A stretch of 64,000 nucleotides of DNA from Aquatica leii (taxonomy: Eukaryota; Arthropoda; Insecta; Coleoptera; Lampyridae). Shown piece by piece: positions 46,394 through 58,060 of this stretch. The number at the start of each line of letters is the position of its first letter. The stretch's first letter is position 1. The stretch spans positions 63,441,505 through 63,505,504 of the forward strand of contig CM069436.1 in the NCBI GenBank assembly GCA_035610365.1. Reading direction: 5' to 3'. The position numbers and the translations under genes are program-made. The notes beneath the pieces were generated by a model. That model did not search any database, was not told the DNA's origin, and saw only the letters and a list, made by a program, of their open reading frames with translations.

Positions 46394-47706
46394 TCTTCTA
46401 GTTTCTCACCGTAGTGGTGTTTGTAAGCCATGCGACGGACCGGGGCCAAGTCACATGTCTGTCTATTGCATGAACTTTCTGACTATTGTTGTTGTTTTTA
46501 GAATTACTGCTTTTTGTATGTTGGTATGGATGTGTAGTGGGAGATCTATTGTTTTTAAGTGTTGCTTGAATGATTTTGTTGTTATACCTGTCACAGACAT
46601 TATAATTGGTACTATTGTTATTTTTTCTTGTTTCCATACTTCTTTAATTTCTGTTGCAAGAGGTGTGTATTTTTAGATCTTTTCGGATTCTTTTTGGACT
46701 ATGTTGCTGTCGTTGGGTATGGCAATATCTATAATGTATGTATGCTTTTGTGTTTTGTTTAATAGTGTGATATCAGGTCTATTGCATATTATCGTTTTAT
46801 CTGTGTGTAGTGTTCTATCCCAGTATAGTTTACAGTTTTCGTTTTCTAGTATAGTTTCGGGTGTGTATTTGTAATATGGTGTTTGTGTTTGTATTAAGCC
46901 GTATTTAAGTGCAAGTTCTTGATGGATGATTTTTGCTGCTGTGTTGTGTCTATCGGTGTAGTCTGTTCCTGCTAGTAGTTTGCAACCTCCTGTAATGTGT
47001 TCTATTGTTTCTGGGTATTGGTGGCATTTTCGGCATGTGTCTGTTTCAATTTTTTCTTTTAATATGTACTTTCTGTAGTTTTTTGTGGCTATTACTTTAT
47101 CTTGGATGGCTAGGACGAATCCTTCTGTTTCTGGAAAAAGTTGACCTGAGTGCAGCCATTTGTATGACAGTTGTGTGTCTATGTTCGGGTTTTGCATTAT
47201 GTTATAATGGTTGCCGTGTAATGCTTTTCTTGCCCAAATGTCTTTTTTGTGTTGTATTGTGTTTGTTTCGGTGTTTTCCTGAATGTCGTTTTGATGTAGG
47301 TTGAGTGGGGTGTATCCTTTGTCTGCTTTTGTGATTGCTTGATGTAGCGAGGTGTTTTTGTTTATGAAATATTTTTAAGTTTTGTATTTGTGTGTTGTGT
47401 AATGTTTGTATATCTACGAGTCCTCTTCCCCTTCTTTTCCTGGTTATTGTAATTCTTTCAATGCATGAGTTTGGATGCAGTTTGCGATGTTCTGTTAATT
47501 TTGTTCTGTTAACTCGGTTTAACTCTGTTAGATCCGTGTCTGACCATTTGATGATGCCAAATGAGTATGTCAAGAGTGGAATCGCGTATGTGTTGACTGC
47601 CTTAATGATGTTTTTGGCGTTAAGTTTTGATTTAAGCACAAGTGTAAGCCTTTGCTTGTATTTCTTTTTAAGTTGTTGTTTAATGTGCGAGTGATTTAAG
47701 CTGGTG
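46394..47706 (-). mobile_element. Dong/R4-like LINE, truncated copy 2 with restriction-like endonuclease
   Basis: Minus strand. 47639-47202 encodes the RT thumb and downstream region (AIPLLTYSFGIIKWSDTDL, then RKRRGRGLVDIQTLHN). 47197-46673 encodes the C-terminal domain: zinc knuckle CRKCHQYPETIEHITGGC, then YYKYTPETILE, YWDRTLHTDK and the restriction-like endonuclease core RPDITLL followed 14 residues later by D in YIIDIAIP. That RPD...D pattern is the catalytic signature of R2/R4/Dong-type LINEs. Relative to copy 1 the sequences are nearly identical. The element is 5'-truncated and ends in (ATT)n on both sides, as expected for Dong, which targets TAA repeats. Confidence 0.85.
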
Positions 47707-47716
47707 TTATTATTAC

Positions 47717-47785
<69 letters not shown>

Positions 47786-47795
47786 TATTATTATT
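47707..47795. repeat. (ATT)n microsatellite at the 5' side of copy 2
   Basis: About 29 units with a few ATTACT interruptions. Together with the runs at 44840 and 46353 it indicates insertion into a TAA/ATT microsatellite. Confidence 0.9.
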
Positions 47796-47872
47796 TTATC
47801 ATTAGATCACATTATTACCATTAGATCACATTAGATCGTTAGTATGCATTACTTGTTTCAGATGTTTGAATA

Positions 47873-49477
47873 TACACTCAACTGAACAAAAAACGAGACA
47901 CCTTGGTTAATTTTATTAAAATAGCGGTGTACACTAAGCTTGTTAACAAATGCGATCGGCAACCGCTCGTGGTCGTTCGCGATGCTATTCAAGATGTTCA
48001 AATTAGACAAATAATAAACATTGAAATACCAGAAAGTAAAATCGTTTATCCACAAAAACTAAAAAATCAATGTATTCCTATTTTGAATTATTTGGAACTG
48101 CATTTTATTTTCATACAAAATAGTTTTGTGTGTTAATAAAAGCTCTATATTAAAACAGTGCATTATAAACTTTATTAAAGTTATTTTTTTGTACACATTT
48201 TATATTACACCCATGTAATAACTTATTAATAACATTGCGAATATAAGACTATTTCTCTTAAGTTATAGTCACATTTTAAGGAGTTGTCTTTTTAAATATT
48301 TTTTTTTGTCGAAATGTCAAAGAAACGCAATTATAATAAATGTTTTAAATAACTGCTAACACATTAGAATAACTTATTAACAGTGTAACGATTTTGTGTC
48401 AAAAAATATATTGGAGCATTTTGTTTTTATAATATTTGTAAAAATAAATAAATCAAATCTGATGTGTCATTGAATTTTACTTTTGTATTCATTTACTAAT
48501 TTTACTTTTTAAATTGTTGGTATAATCTAAAAAAAACTGACAACAGTCGCCGTGGAAAAAATAATGCAATTAATTTTTTTTTATTACATTCCTTTATTGT
48601 AGTGTTATGCAGTAATCAGTCATTTAATGTTTATCGTATTAATAAAACATAGACTATTTATTAAAAAAAATAAACAAACAATCTTGTAACTACGCAAAAA
48701 AGCTACTTTTCAATAAGTTTTAATTCTCAATTCATATTTTACAGTATGTCCAAGATATTTCTTAGCATCACCATCTAAATCAAATGCAGTTTGATCCTAG
48801 CTAGTAAAAAAAACTCATTTTACATGTTTACTGTTTGATTTGAATAAAACATACGATAGCTAATAATGAGTGTGACCTCCTTGATTGACGTTGCATTTTT
48901 GTAGTTGTCTAGACATTGATGCTACAAGAACACGTAGGTAATCATCACTAATCGTCTCTCAAAGAGTTTCAATTGTGGCAATTAATTGTTCGCGGTTTGT
49001 GGCGATACAATTGGTTTCGTGTTGTTTTTGGATAGTACTAACAATTTAACCCCGAAGGTTTTCTAGTATATTGACATCAGGTTTTTTTGCTGGCCACAGT
49101 AGTACGTTATCTTGCTATACTCAGTTTTGCACCACCCTAAATGAATGTATAGAGGCATTATACTTAAAGTACAAACAAAATTTAAAAAAGTTGAAAATAC
49201 TATAACTAGCCTATATTCTGAGTCATACATTTTAATAAAAAGTGTCCGCTTTTGGGGACTTGTGTAATTAACTCTGTAACGAATAAACTTAATAAAGTTT
49301 ATATTGCGCTCTTTCAATATAAAGCTTTTATTTACATACGAAAATATTGTCAATGTTTATTATTTGTCTAATTTGGATACCATTACGAATGGCTATAAAT
49401 TAACAAGCCTGATTTACACCGCTAACTATTTTATTCAAACTAACCAAGGTGTCCAGTTTATTGTTTAGTTGAGTGTA
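47873..49477. mobile_element. Tc1-like transposon with about 75-bp inverted repeats
   Basis: Ends TACACTCAACT...AGTTGAGTGTA, inverted over about 75 bp (left end to about 47947, right from about 49402, with the shared ggacaccttggtta-type core), flanked by TA at 47871-47872 and 49478-49479. On the minus strand around 49100-48860 a decayed transposase C-terminus is readable: WPAKKPDVNILENL, then QLIATIETL and VASMSRQLQKCNVNQGGH, where Tc1 proteins have WPARSPDLNPIENLW and a C-terminal GGHTHY. Stops interrupt it and the first two catalytic aspartates are not recognisable. Length of 1.6 kb is normal for the family. Confidence 0.85.
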
Positions 49478-49479
49478 TA

Positions 49480-50079
49480 TAATCTGAAATATTTTTACAA
49501 TCACTTTATATAAGTATCATTGAAAATCGGAATTTGCATTGATGCCAACTGCAAACGTTTAAAAAAATGTGAAAAACTGCACCTTAGAATATTTCTGTAA
49601 CAAAAACAAAGATGCATTGATACAAAAACAGATAAAAGCAGACCAGAAAAAGTTAGAGTTAGAGAACATAACATAACAAACATTTAAAGCTGTGTCGCAT
49701 TTTTTCTGCCAGTCATGTAGCATTTATGGGTGCTACCAAGCTTACAAAAACTCCAAAAAATATGCAAACTAATTTAAAGGACAAATTGTGCCGACCAATC
49801 ATATAGCGCAATTCGTTCAAGTACATTTAAAATCCTAAGCGTTTATTTATTAATTCTGTTGACATTTTGGTTTCTGTTTACGTTGTTATTTCATATTACT
49901 TATTGCGTTTATATTTGAATTTTCGTCTTAATTGTGAACAAATCTGTTCTTTTTAGAACAATATATTCCAATTTACCTTTAAAACAGTTGGTAAGTATTT
50001 TTAGATTAAAATTATTTCTAATTAATTTGTAACACAAAAAAGTTATTTATTGGGCTTATAGTAAAACAACAGCAATAAT
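49480..50079. other. Non-coding stretch
   Basis: No gene recognised. The left boundary of the next transposon remnant was not found. Confidence 0.5.
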
Positions 50080-51117
50080 TTAAAACGCAGAACCCCACAA
50101 GTCGTTCATTCCGATGCACGAAACATTATCCGTAATGTCATCAATTTCTTCGATAAACAGAAAGCAGATGGTCAATGGATATATCCAATCGAAAAAGCTT
50201 CTGAACTTGCTGCTGCTGCAACAGGGAAATCTTTAAGTTTTATTAAGAAAATTCATAAAAATTTTAATGTTGCCGGAGACTCACTTTTAAGAAGTCTTAA
50301 TAAGAAGCATCGAACTGGTGCAGTGAACAAAATTGAGTTGGACGATTGTATACAGTACAAAGTCAACTACATGTGAGAATGTGAAACTTTAAGAAAATAT
50401 TTTTTAAAACTTGGGTTTCGTTACAAGAAATGCTGTAATAAACGTAAACAACCAGTAACTTACTTAGATGAAACCTACATTCACCCGTCATGTGGAGTAA
50501 ACAAGTATTGGTAGTCCGTAGAAGAACCAAGTGTTTGTAAATGTGATCGAACTGGGCAACGACATATTATAGTGCATGCAGGTGGTTTATATGAGTTTGT
50601 AAACAACGGCTTTCTAATTTTTAAATCACAACCTAAGTCTGGTGACTATCATGACATATGAATCATACAAATTTTATGCAATGGCTGGAGAAGCAACTTA
50701 TTCTAAATCTACCCCTTAGTGGTCTCATCCTAATGGATAATGCACCTTATCACTCGAAACAAATAAACAAACCTCAAACTCAGACAATCGTAAAGAAGAT
50801 ATTCGTTCGTGGTTGGAAGGAAATGGAATTTCTACAACAAGTGAAATGCGAAAAGCAGAGCTATTAATGTTAGTCAAGCAGCATCCTACATCAAAAAGTT
50901 ATTTTGTTGATAAATTAGTAAGTGAGCATGGACATACTGTTGTTAGATTGCCTTCTTACCATTGTAATTTAAATCCAATTGAATTTATATGGACTTCGTA
51001 AAAAGAAAAGTCGCAATGAATAATGTGGCACAACGAGGAATTGATATTAAAAATTTAGTTCGAAATGCATTTTCTGAAATTAAAAATGAAGATTTGCAAA
51101 AACAGTGTAATCAGTGA
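50080..51117 (+). pseudogene. IS630/Tc1-like DDE transposase remnant with SAP-like insert
   Basis: Plus strand. About 50110-50340 holds an N-terminal helical DNA-binding region (SDARNIIRNVINFFDKQ-like). 50460-50660 carries YLDETYIHPSCG with the first catalytic D and RHIIVHAGGLYEFV. 50658-50780 has LILMDNAPYHSKQ with the second D. 50813-51001 has a segment resembling a SAP helix-turn-helix (WLEGNGISTT...ELLMLVKQH) placed between the second and third catalytic residues, then VVRLPSYHCNLNPIEFIW with the catalytic E. 51001-51117 gives the C-terminal end (NLVRNAFSEIKNED). About three frame changes or stops break it. The insert makes the D-to-E spacing much longer than in ordinary Tc1/mariner. Inverted-repeat ends were not seen. 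Confidence 0.75.
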
Positions 51118-51512
51118 TCAAGATTGTTTATGTTTTATACGAACATTTTTTTTTAACTACAACTTATGCAACCAATTATGCACTCGAGTACTATTTGTTT
51201 GCTTGTTGCCCAATTATTAAAACTGTTTTAAATATTAGCGCCGAAATACTTTTTTATCAGATTATACCTTGTACGATACGCGCTTCCCCAGACACGCCTA
51301 CCCAGGGTTTTTGTAAGCTTGGTTAAACTGTACTATGTCATTTAAAAGAAAAAAGTAATTAGTAACCTTCATATTAATGTAACGACGTGTCAAATAAAAA
51401 CTAAACATAACTCAATTTATTAATTTAAATATTATTAAAGAGTAGGTAGAACCATATTAAAATATTGGATTGCTTAGCTACTGTTTAGACAAGTGTTACA
51501 AGCTTTAGGTCT
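51118..51512. other. Non-coding stretch
   Basis: No gene recognised; the frame 51114-51326 is not supported by any family pattern. Confidence 0.5.
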
Positions 51513-51665
51513 TACGAACCTTGCACGGCCAACTAACACAGTCGGAGATAGGGGAGGTTCAAGTGAATTATAATTAAGGGCGCCAGATCAATTTTAATTA
51601 ACAGTTCTGCCTCGATCACGACAGACGGTCCAAACTTGTAACGAATTTTTGGGTTCGTAATCCTT
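51513..51665 (-). repeat. LTR-like repeat, copy 2
   Basis: Antisense counterpart of 7878-8037 with the same motif order, including the complement of ctggcgccctt. Motif similarity with the left copy appears to extend, weakly, to about 52250. A local tandem duplication (attaacaggtataa with aactttaatgtag, about 51730-51890) lies next to it. Class uncertain; fossil. Confidence 0.5.
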
Positions 51666-52700
51666 GTTACTCTGGTGTTCGAGTAACCACAATTTAAAGA
51701 GAAAGGTATGTTACCATAAAAAGAAGACTAACAGGTATAAACACTTTAATGTAGCAACGTAGAAGATTAACAGGAGTATATTTGATTTCTCAATTCATAA
51801 ATGCTAGAAAGATTAACAGGTATAATTAACAGGTATAAAAACTTTAATGTAGTAACGTAGAAGATTAACAGAAGTATGTTTAATTTTGCAATTCATAAAT
51901 GCCAGAAATATCGGCAACACACAATACATAGGTTAAGTTGAAGCGAAATAGCGAAGAAAATTTCGTAATAAATATGGTTCGTACCCAGCATGCGATACAC
52001 ACAAAATGATAATTGAAATTACCTTAATGGTATTGTAACAGTAAACGTAATTACGGAAATTAACATTAGTCAAAATTCCGTGAGTGACGTTTATGACAGC
52101 GAAAAAAAATAATCAAACAGACTTACCCAAAATCCAGTACCTACTTGAGCGAAAATAACGTTTTCCCTGGTAGTAGCCTAGAATAGATATTGAATAGCAA
52201 ATCGTGTCACACAATAACTCACGAAGATAGGAAGCTACAAAATCGTTAATAATAATAAATTAAATGAGATATAAAAACCCGTTGTATCGAATGCTGTTAT
52301 TTGTAATTACGAACAGGTGGGTGGTAACGCAATCGACTGGTGTATAAGAAATAACATCTCCAAAGTAAATGCTTGTCGATACTTTGTTTTCGTTGTCGAT
52401 AATGTGCCTTCCAAAATCTTAAGCGTTCGCTAACGATATTATTCAATAGGAATTATTCTTCATTGTTCTTTTATTGAATCGAACATGTGATCGAAGCGTG
52501 GTGAAACGGTTATTAAATTAATACAGAAATTACAAAAGAATCCTAATAAACCGGATGCAAAATATCTTACCCTGTGCCGAATAGATTACAATAAATTCGT
52601 AATTGATTTATAATTTCGTACTCATCACAGTGGATGCACTTAGAATCTTAAGAATTAGATCAAATTTACGACACAGACCGTCTCACGTAGTTGACAGCAT
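51666..52700. other. Probable continuation of the LTR-like repeat, otherwise unassigned
   Basis: No gene recognised. Two near copies of a unit ending in gaagattaacag(g/a)agtat occur at about 51765 and 51860. Confidence 0.4.
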
Positions 52701-52704
52701 CAAA

Positions 52705-52890
52705 ATGAATCCGCAACCTGTCAGTACCCAAAAGGATCGGCAGAAGGCGTCAAAACCAGAGTCTAATTTTAAGTCGATATACAAGGTATTACGTTATGAA
52801 AATTTCGCACGTAACACAAGTTTGGCAACAAGTCTTGTAATAACAATTTTTCTTAAAATCCACAAATGCAAATTACGTTACTACAGTTAA
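52705..52890 (+). CDS. Small ORF, 61 residues, possible tail-anchored or host exon
   Basis: ATG at 52705 in fair context, ending at 52890. The product starts MNPQPVSTQKDRQKASK, is polar for about 35 residues, then has RYENFARNTSLATSLVITIFL, a likely single membrane segment, and a short basic end. It could also be a first exon, since ATACAAG followed by gtatta at about 52783 could act as a donor. No family was recognised with confidence. Upstream the same frame is open to 52603. It is one of few frames here with non-repetitive composition, but chance cannot be excluded. Confidence 0.3.
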   Translation: MNPQPVSTQKDRQKASKPESNFKSIYKVLRYENFARNTSLATSLVITIFLKIHKCKLRYYS

Positions 52891-53018
52891 ACAGTGCTCA
52901 TTCTAATATTAAAAAGTTGTTGTGAAGCAGTAAGTCTTTAGTTTCGAAAAAATGTAATTAGTAATTCATAGACTGAATAAGCAAACTTCTTGTTGTTAGA
53001 AAATTTACAATTTCTTTC

Positions 53019-54138
53019 TATACTAACATTAGAATGTCTTCCGGGTGTGGACCGTGTCATTGTTGTTGTAACCGAAGTTGCCAACGTTTCGCCCACTATC
53101 GCAAGGGGCTTCATCAAGGCGTCAGATAAATCGCAAAACTCAAACAAGCAACCGAAATCTAACTAAGAACTTCACAAAAGTTAGGTTATCCACTTGTGAA
53201 ACAAACCATAATCTAAACTCTGAAAAGGTAAGAAAGAAAACGATAACTTGATAAAGCAAACGAAAATCTAACAAAGAACCACTACCGAGTTAGGTAATCA
53301 ACTTGTGAACCATGCCAGATTCTAAACTCCGTAGAAGTAACTTAAGAAGAAATAGTCTCCGTATTTACAGACAAAGGATCGTCACGGATGGTTAAGCTCG
53401 GCCTTGATTGGGTTACGGTTGCTAGGGGGCGTGTTTTCGATAAATGACTAATAAGCAGAAACCAAAGAGGGGATAGTTTGAAACCATGATCGCGATTGAA
53501 GTTATTGTGGTGTTTGATGATTTCTATGCTATCTCGGAATTTCTTGTTGAAAAAGAATGGAGATTTGGCAATCAACGAAACATTATCAAAATTTATCTTG
53601 TGACCTGTAGTAAAATAATGTTCAGCAACCGCAGACTTGGAAATATACCTTTTCCTTATACAACAATCATGTTCTGAAATGCGAGTAACGACGGAACGAC
53701 CGGTTTCACCAATGTAGACTAAACCACAAGAACAAGGAATTTGGTATACACCTGGAGATGAAAGTGTAGGAAATTTGTCTTTGGGAGAAGGAAGAATCTG
53801 AGAGATTTTGCCTGTCGAGTTGAATATGGGTTTAATACCATTCTTACGGAGGAGTTTCTCTATTTGATCTGTAACCTTGTGAATGTAGGGTAAAAAAGCC
53901 AATTTCGGGTTGGATTCGGGAGTAAAAATTTCCTTAGGTAATAGAGTACGTGGATGTAAACGACGATTAATAACTCTATGAATATCTTGCTTTACATAAC
54001 CATTGTTCACTAAGGTTCTAGTAAGATGACGGAGTTCTGAGATTTGATTTTCAGGTTGGCAAATAGAAAACGCACGGTGGACCAAAGATTCAATAACAGA
54101 TCGTTTCTGTGCAGGATGATGATGAGACGAAGCATGAA
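53019..54138 (-). mobile_element. Penelope-like element, antisense 5'-truncated copy
   Basis: Minus strand. The frame 54085-53342 encodes the region after the reverse transcriptase (VHRAFSICQPENQISEL, LRHLTRTLVNNGYVKQDI) and a complete GIY-YIG endonuclease (VYQIPCSC, VYIGETGRS), finishing in TETISS; this is the best preserved endonuclease among the copies. 53341-53019 is the 3' tail, with the hammerhead-like core (plus-strand gtttcgcc near 53090). Unlike the other copies it ends at gttagtatag and lacks the final about 30 bp (attccggccgtggaagcc through gctattaca), so two alternative 3' ends exist in this family. Confidence 0.9.
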
Positions 54139-54600
54139 TTGATTTCTTTCTAATTCAATATACACGTCTAAAAATCTAAAAATTTTTAGCCACCTTTTGT
54201 AACGACATATTAAAATACAAATAATCTCATCTGGAGTTACAACAGATTGGTATTTTAAGCAATAGGTATGTTTACGTTCAGAAAAAAAATCTTGTTGTTG
54301 ATCAGATGGTCAACATATGGGTCGAACTGTGCTATCAACAAACTCCCAGCAATTAAGTAATGGAGCCTTTTTAATTATTTGAATACGCTAGTCGTCGTAG
54401 AGATATGCATCGTCCTTGTAAATCTACAGAATCATAGATTGTTGCATTACGATAGAAACAGGTTTTAAGTTTTGCTGGTTGCAAAATGGCAATCCATCGT
54501 GCGTAATTTCTGTGGCATTCTTAATGCTTTTGTAAGTTGGTATGGATTCTCTCTATTAATTCGAAGTTATAAAGGAATCTCTTCATTTGCAAAAATTTTC
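54139..54600 (-). pseudogene. PIF/Harbinger nuclease remnant
   Basis: Minus strand, about 54360-54150: a frame reads LNCWEFVDSTVRPIC, then FFSERKHTYCLKYQSVVTPDEII, matching the Harbinger/HARBI1 nuclease segment NCWGFIDGTVRPICRP...K.QHCLKFQAVVTPDG, which carries the first catalytic aspartate. Further N-terminal traces extend to about 54600. Frames are interrupted; it is a dead, partial copy, and the Penelope-like copy abuts it at 54138. Confidence 0.65.
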
Positions 54601-55904
54601 ATATTGAATCGTCTATATTTGCTCTAGGTTTGGGTAAGGTTTCTAACTAGGCAATAATTAATTTGTCATTCTTATCACTTGCATTTAAGTCACCTAGTGC
54701 ACTATATTTACTAGTATGTTGTCCAGTTGCCATTATTGTTGATTATATTTTGCCGCCGGTTTTCCGCTATTGTCTCGAGGTAGAGACCTTCATATTTGTC
54801 GCATGTAACGTGATAACAGCTTCAGATTTAAAACTTGTTTTTTCTTAAATTTGACCTTTATGGCTTCCGGCACAATTTTGATAAGATTAGCATCAGGCCA
54901 TTTTTTTGTATTCACTCTGTGCATGCACGGATTTGATCTCTTGGGTCATTAAAAAAATATTTTTGTTAAACAACAAGTAATTATAGCGTCAAAAATAGAA
55001 ATAACGACCAAATTAAAAAAATTTAATGATACTGTTTTTATCAATTTGGAATTGAAGGTTTGCTTCCGTAAACTATTTTCAGAAGCACAAATTAATGTCA
55101 CAGTTTGTTTTAGTTAATCGCAACGTTACTTAGCAATGCATTGTAATATATTACTTAATTAATAATATTAATACAAAATAATTTTTTAACGTAACATCGA
55201 ATTAATAAATTTGATTTGATAAATACAAAACTTTATTATAACAAATAAATTATTTTTGTTAAAAAATGTTTTTTATAGTTATTTTATGACGTTGTATAAA
55301 TTGCGGAAAATGCATATAATAAGCAGACACGTTTAAAACACTCCCGAAAATCAATTCTGGAAAAGTCTTATTATCATGACTGATATCAACTGATATTGCT
55401 ACGCAAATAACTACTTATAATATAAAAAAAATGTATAACAATATGAAACTAAAACCGTTAATACTCTGTTTCAAACAATAGTTACTTTATTTGTCTTTAG
55501 ATAACTTAATAACTCAATATTAAAATAATTAAAACGTTTATTAATAGTTCTTAATCATAAAGCATTTCCGTTTATTAATTAAAGCTAAAAACGTAGATTA
55601 TCAAATTCTATTGATTTATGTTAAAAAAATTTGCAAAACAAAAAAAAATACAATCAACTAAAATTTTTAAATGTCAATGTTGTGTAATTTTGCTTTGATT
55701 ACTTTGTTGTCTTCAAACTTGTAACACTATCGATATATTTTCCAGTACCAAGATAACGTAGAACATACGTCATGTCTCTTACTTTTTCTCCTAATTTATT
55801 AATGTAAAATTCTAATGATTTTATTATAGACAAGAAATATTACATTTTAAATTACGCGTTTATGTTATTTAAAACAAGAATTTGAAAATAGTAGAAGAGG
55901 TGGA
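54601..55904. other. AT-rich non-coding stretch
   Basis: No gene, tail or inverted-repeat end recognised. Confidence 0.5.
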
Positions 55905-56165
55905 AACTTTAACAAGTTAATTTTTACAAGCGGATTTCAAATCTGTTTTGAAGATACCACGAGTTAAAACCACAACGTATAAATATTGTGAAGTAAATAA
56001 TGTCAATGCAAATCTGAAAATGCAAACAAAATATTGGACGACAGTTACGCCCTTTTGGAGCTCCTCAGCAATGGAAGAACATTCTAATGTACCTCCACAA
56101 ATGCATTGACAGGCATATATTATTTTTCATAATAAATTCACACCATGAAATGGCTCTGCCAAAGT
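55905..56165 (-). repeat. Hammerhead-bearing repeat, copy 3
   Basis: Same motif order as 10189-10505 and 39335-39640: acaacgtataaatatt, aatgtcaatgcaaatc, the ribozyme, aacattctaatgtacc and aatgcattgacag; it ends with the complement-like ggctctgcca. Single diverged unit. Confidence 0.7.
56034..56073 (-). ncRNA. Hammerhead ribozyme, diverged copy
   Basis: Minus strand: stem I AUUG paired with CAAU (a C-G pair of copy 1 replaced by U-A, so the pairing is kept), core CUGAGGA, stem II GCUC/GGGC-type hairpin with an A-rich loop, GUAAC where GAAAC is expected, loop UGUC, triplet GUC. One core change probably lowers activity. Confidence 0.55.
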
Positions 56166-56539
56166 AGTTTGTTTATAAATGCATAAATAAATATAAGTTT
56201 AGAAAAAACTACAAAGCAAGCATTGCACAAATAATGCAACTATAAATTTTCTTGTGCTTCTAAAGAATCGGTAGAAACACGGAAAGGTATCAAAAAAATA
56301 CTGTAACAAGTGCTCAGCGAACAAGTATCCTGTGGAAGAGAAAAGCTGTGTTGACCTATAGTTAGACAACCAACATTACTTCAATTAGTGTCAAATAAAA
56401 TAAAAATTACTAAATGAGAAATTTGATTTGTAACCTTTAAATTAAGACAAAGTAGTTAATAAAAACGGTAACGCATTAACAACAATACTTGTTTATTTGA
56501 AATAAAAATTGGTAATAACAATTATTTAAAATTTATAAC
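56166..56539. other. Non-coding stretch
   Basis: Nothing recognised. Confidence 0.4.
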
Positions 56540-58060
56540 CAATATTCAATATGTTGTTCTTCAGCTGCGATACATATGCTAACTTTCCTCTTTTAGTTTT
56601 GGAAAACATTGCGAGGTTCATCAACTTCTATATCAGTGATTGCATGTCTTTAATAGTGCGCAGCTGATTCTTATATTATATATGTTTTTTAAAACTGATT
56701 AATAAATTCAATTGTGGAGCTCGCGAGCTAAAACTGATAAATCCAAAAATGTAAATTTATAGAGAATCAAGAACAACGTTTTGCAATAAAAAGTGCATAT
56801 GCAGTTATAATTTCTTTGTGCCCAGGCGTCAATACGGCACCTTAATTCCTAACGCCTCAAAAGAATATAAACACAATTGCATTTATAGCCGTTTGCTACA
56901 AAATGTTAAATTTTATCTCTTTTTGATACCAAATTGTTAAATGAACTCAATAAGTTATAAAAAAGATTACCATTTTTGGTAGAAAATATTAACTTGTGGT
57001 GCTGGTGTAAAATATATATTTCTTACAAACAAAAATGAAAATACAAATTCTTATATAAACGCAACAAAATTTTCAACAATAAATATTAAAACTAAAAAAA
57101 TAAAACAGAATTGCAGTCACATGGTACACCGTTATCCCCTTTTTGTTTTTCTCCTTATTTTCTTCAGTATTCAGTAGTTCTTTATACTACACCAGGTCCT
57201 CATTCTCTTTCTACTGAGCTATAAATTGCTTTCCCAAAAGGTTTGGTAACAATTTTTACTTCTTAGAAGGTATGCCTTTCTGCAAAATCGAGTTTTTTCA
57301 TCAAATTCATCATGGTGATAATACTGGCTTTTGGTTGTATAATTTAATTTTTTGTTTTTTTAAGTCTTTGATATTATACAGTTTTCAACCGTTTTTATTA
57401 CTACCAACCAGTATTTTCATTAACATCCACGAAGTTTAATTCACAATACACAATAATACACGTGCATATAATAGGGTTATACAAATGTACGTGTAAAGTT
57501 GATTTCTCTCCAAATTTTAGGTGCAAACCTACAGTCCGATTCTAGCTAGGTTGTCTTCATCATTGTGTTCTTTGTAAGAAACATCGTGGCTAATAAATTA
57601 TTTTATCTACATAATAATATGTATCGCAAATACGTAAAAATGGATAAAATTATTTTATCGGTTTTTTATCTCAAATCTGGATTTATCGGGTTTAGCTCCA
57701 AAACTCAAACTCAGACGATACTTTTAAAGAAGATTTACCGGACATTGCTTTCTAGGTGTCACGGATTTTTATGAATTCAGCTAAATTGTACAAAAATCGT
57801 TAACAACTAAAAAATGGTGGAAAGTGGATTTATCGAGTTTTGCACGCGAGCTCCACAATTGTAATTCGAGTAGTATGAACCGTTGCATTGTCTTGCTGAG
57901 AGAAACCAAATTGAAGTTCGTTGTCAATTAGCTGTTCAAAAAATATTACGGTAACGTACTGCATTTATAGTATTGTAAAAAAATATTGGATCACTTATTC
58001 TTCTTCTTGACATTGTAATCCATACACTAACTTTCAAAGAATGCTATGTTGTTTCTATAA
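56540..58060 (-). pseudogene. Mariner-like transposase remnant split by an inverted-repeat element
   Basis: Minus strand. 58060-57862 encodes FFEQLIDNELQFGFSQQDNAT and VHTTRIT, around the second catalytic aspartate of a Tc1/mariner-like transposase (family pattern FQQDxATxHTA). 56700-56540 encodes the C-terminal end (VFQN, then KVSICIAAEEQHIEYWL, family pattern RVxxCIxxxGxHFExLL). The part between, 56709-57861, is a separate element. Stops and a frame change in both halves show an old copy. It resembles the transposase at 33780-35095. Confidence 0.6.
56709..57861. mobile_element. Non-autonomous element with 36-bp inverted-repeat ends
   Basis: The left end 56709-56744 (caattgtggagctcgcgagc, then taaaactgataaatcc) and right end 57826-57861 are inverted copies with about three differences. 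A third, shorter copy of ggatttatcgggtttagctc lies inside at about 57678. The interior is AT-rich; the frame 57565-57774 has no recognised family. It sits inside the mariner-like transposase. Target duplication could not be separated from the inverted repeats. Confidence 0.6.
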
